Origin: Balaenoptera acutorostrata
Taxonomy: Eukaryota > Chordata > Mammalia > Artiodactyla > Balaenopteridae
Assembly (NCBI RefSeq): GCF_949987535.1
Contig: NC_080064.1
Location: forward strand, 39,876,282-39,940,281
DNA length: 64,000 bases
Direction: 5' to 3'
Shown: positions 63,981-64,000 of the stretch, one piece after another
Layout of the letters: each line of letters opens with the position of its first letter
Position numbering within the stretch: the first letter of the stretch is position 1
The notes under the pieces: model-generated
What the model saw: the letters and a program-made list of their open reading frames with translations, nothing else
Database searches by the model: none
Told to the model about the DNA's origin: nothing
Position numbers and translations under genes: made by a program

Positions 63981-64000
63981 TTATCCCATGGAAAGAGGAA

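Overview
This window is vertebrate nuclear DNA from a cetacean (whale or dolphin). The best marker is the tRNA-derived SINE of the CHR / SINE2-1 type, present as two long copies (22108-22427 and 46724-47057, both +) and one short copy (53180-53309, -). These carry the 'acttccctggtgg' head, a tRNA-like B box and an ATAAATAAATAA-type tail. The rest of the repeat content is ordinary for placental mammals: many MIR and L2 fossils, MaLR/MLT1-type solo LTRs, MER20 and another hAT-type element, Tigger-family DNA transposons and old L1 ends.

I find no protein-coding gene I can support with confidence. Open frames here are short and mostly on GC-rich shadows or inside repeats. The only protein-like sequences I recognise are transposon fossils: a broken Tigger1 transposase (about 31163-32854 +) and the decayed C-terminal part of L2 ORF2 (about 20-765 and 43035-44345, both -). 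One short stretch (9553-9679 -) reads like a possible coding exon but lacks a good acceptor and a partner exon.

Layout. 0-9 kb: L2 and MIR fossils, an MLT1-type LTR at 5952-6290, a diverged local duplication (5371-5463 and 6596-6689), and AT-rich unique blocks that could be regulatory. 9-22 kb: MIR/L2, an old L1 fragment, MER20, and a 160-bp segment present twice, 2,645 bp apart, with 2 differences. 22-34 kb: CHR SINE, MLT1-type LTR, microsatellites, an L1 3' end and a nearly full-length Tigger1 with TA target duplications. 34-43 kb: a small CpG-rich patch, MLT1-type LTRs, L2, and several AT-rich homeodomain-motif blocks. 43-54 kb: a long L2 fossil, an L1 split by a SINE, an ERVL-like LTR, and a MIR split by a SINE. 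54-64 kb: L2/MIR, a hAT-type element, a Tigger4-like element, and a 78-bp tandem duplication in AT-rich unique DNA.

The overall picture is intronic or intergenic DNA with a possible regulatory role. I did not find an undescribed biological system. The observations most worth checking are the 160-bp duplicate, the 78-bp tandem duplication, the NKX-like palindrome, the CpG patch and the candidate exon. Repeat family names come from recognising consensus features by eye, and edges are approximate unless target duplications are given.
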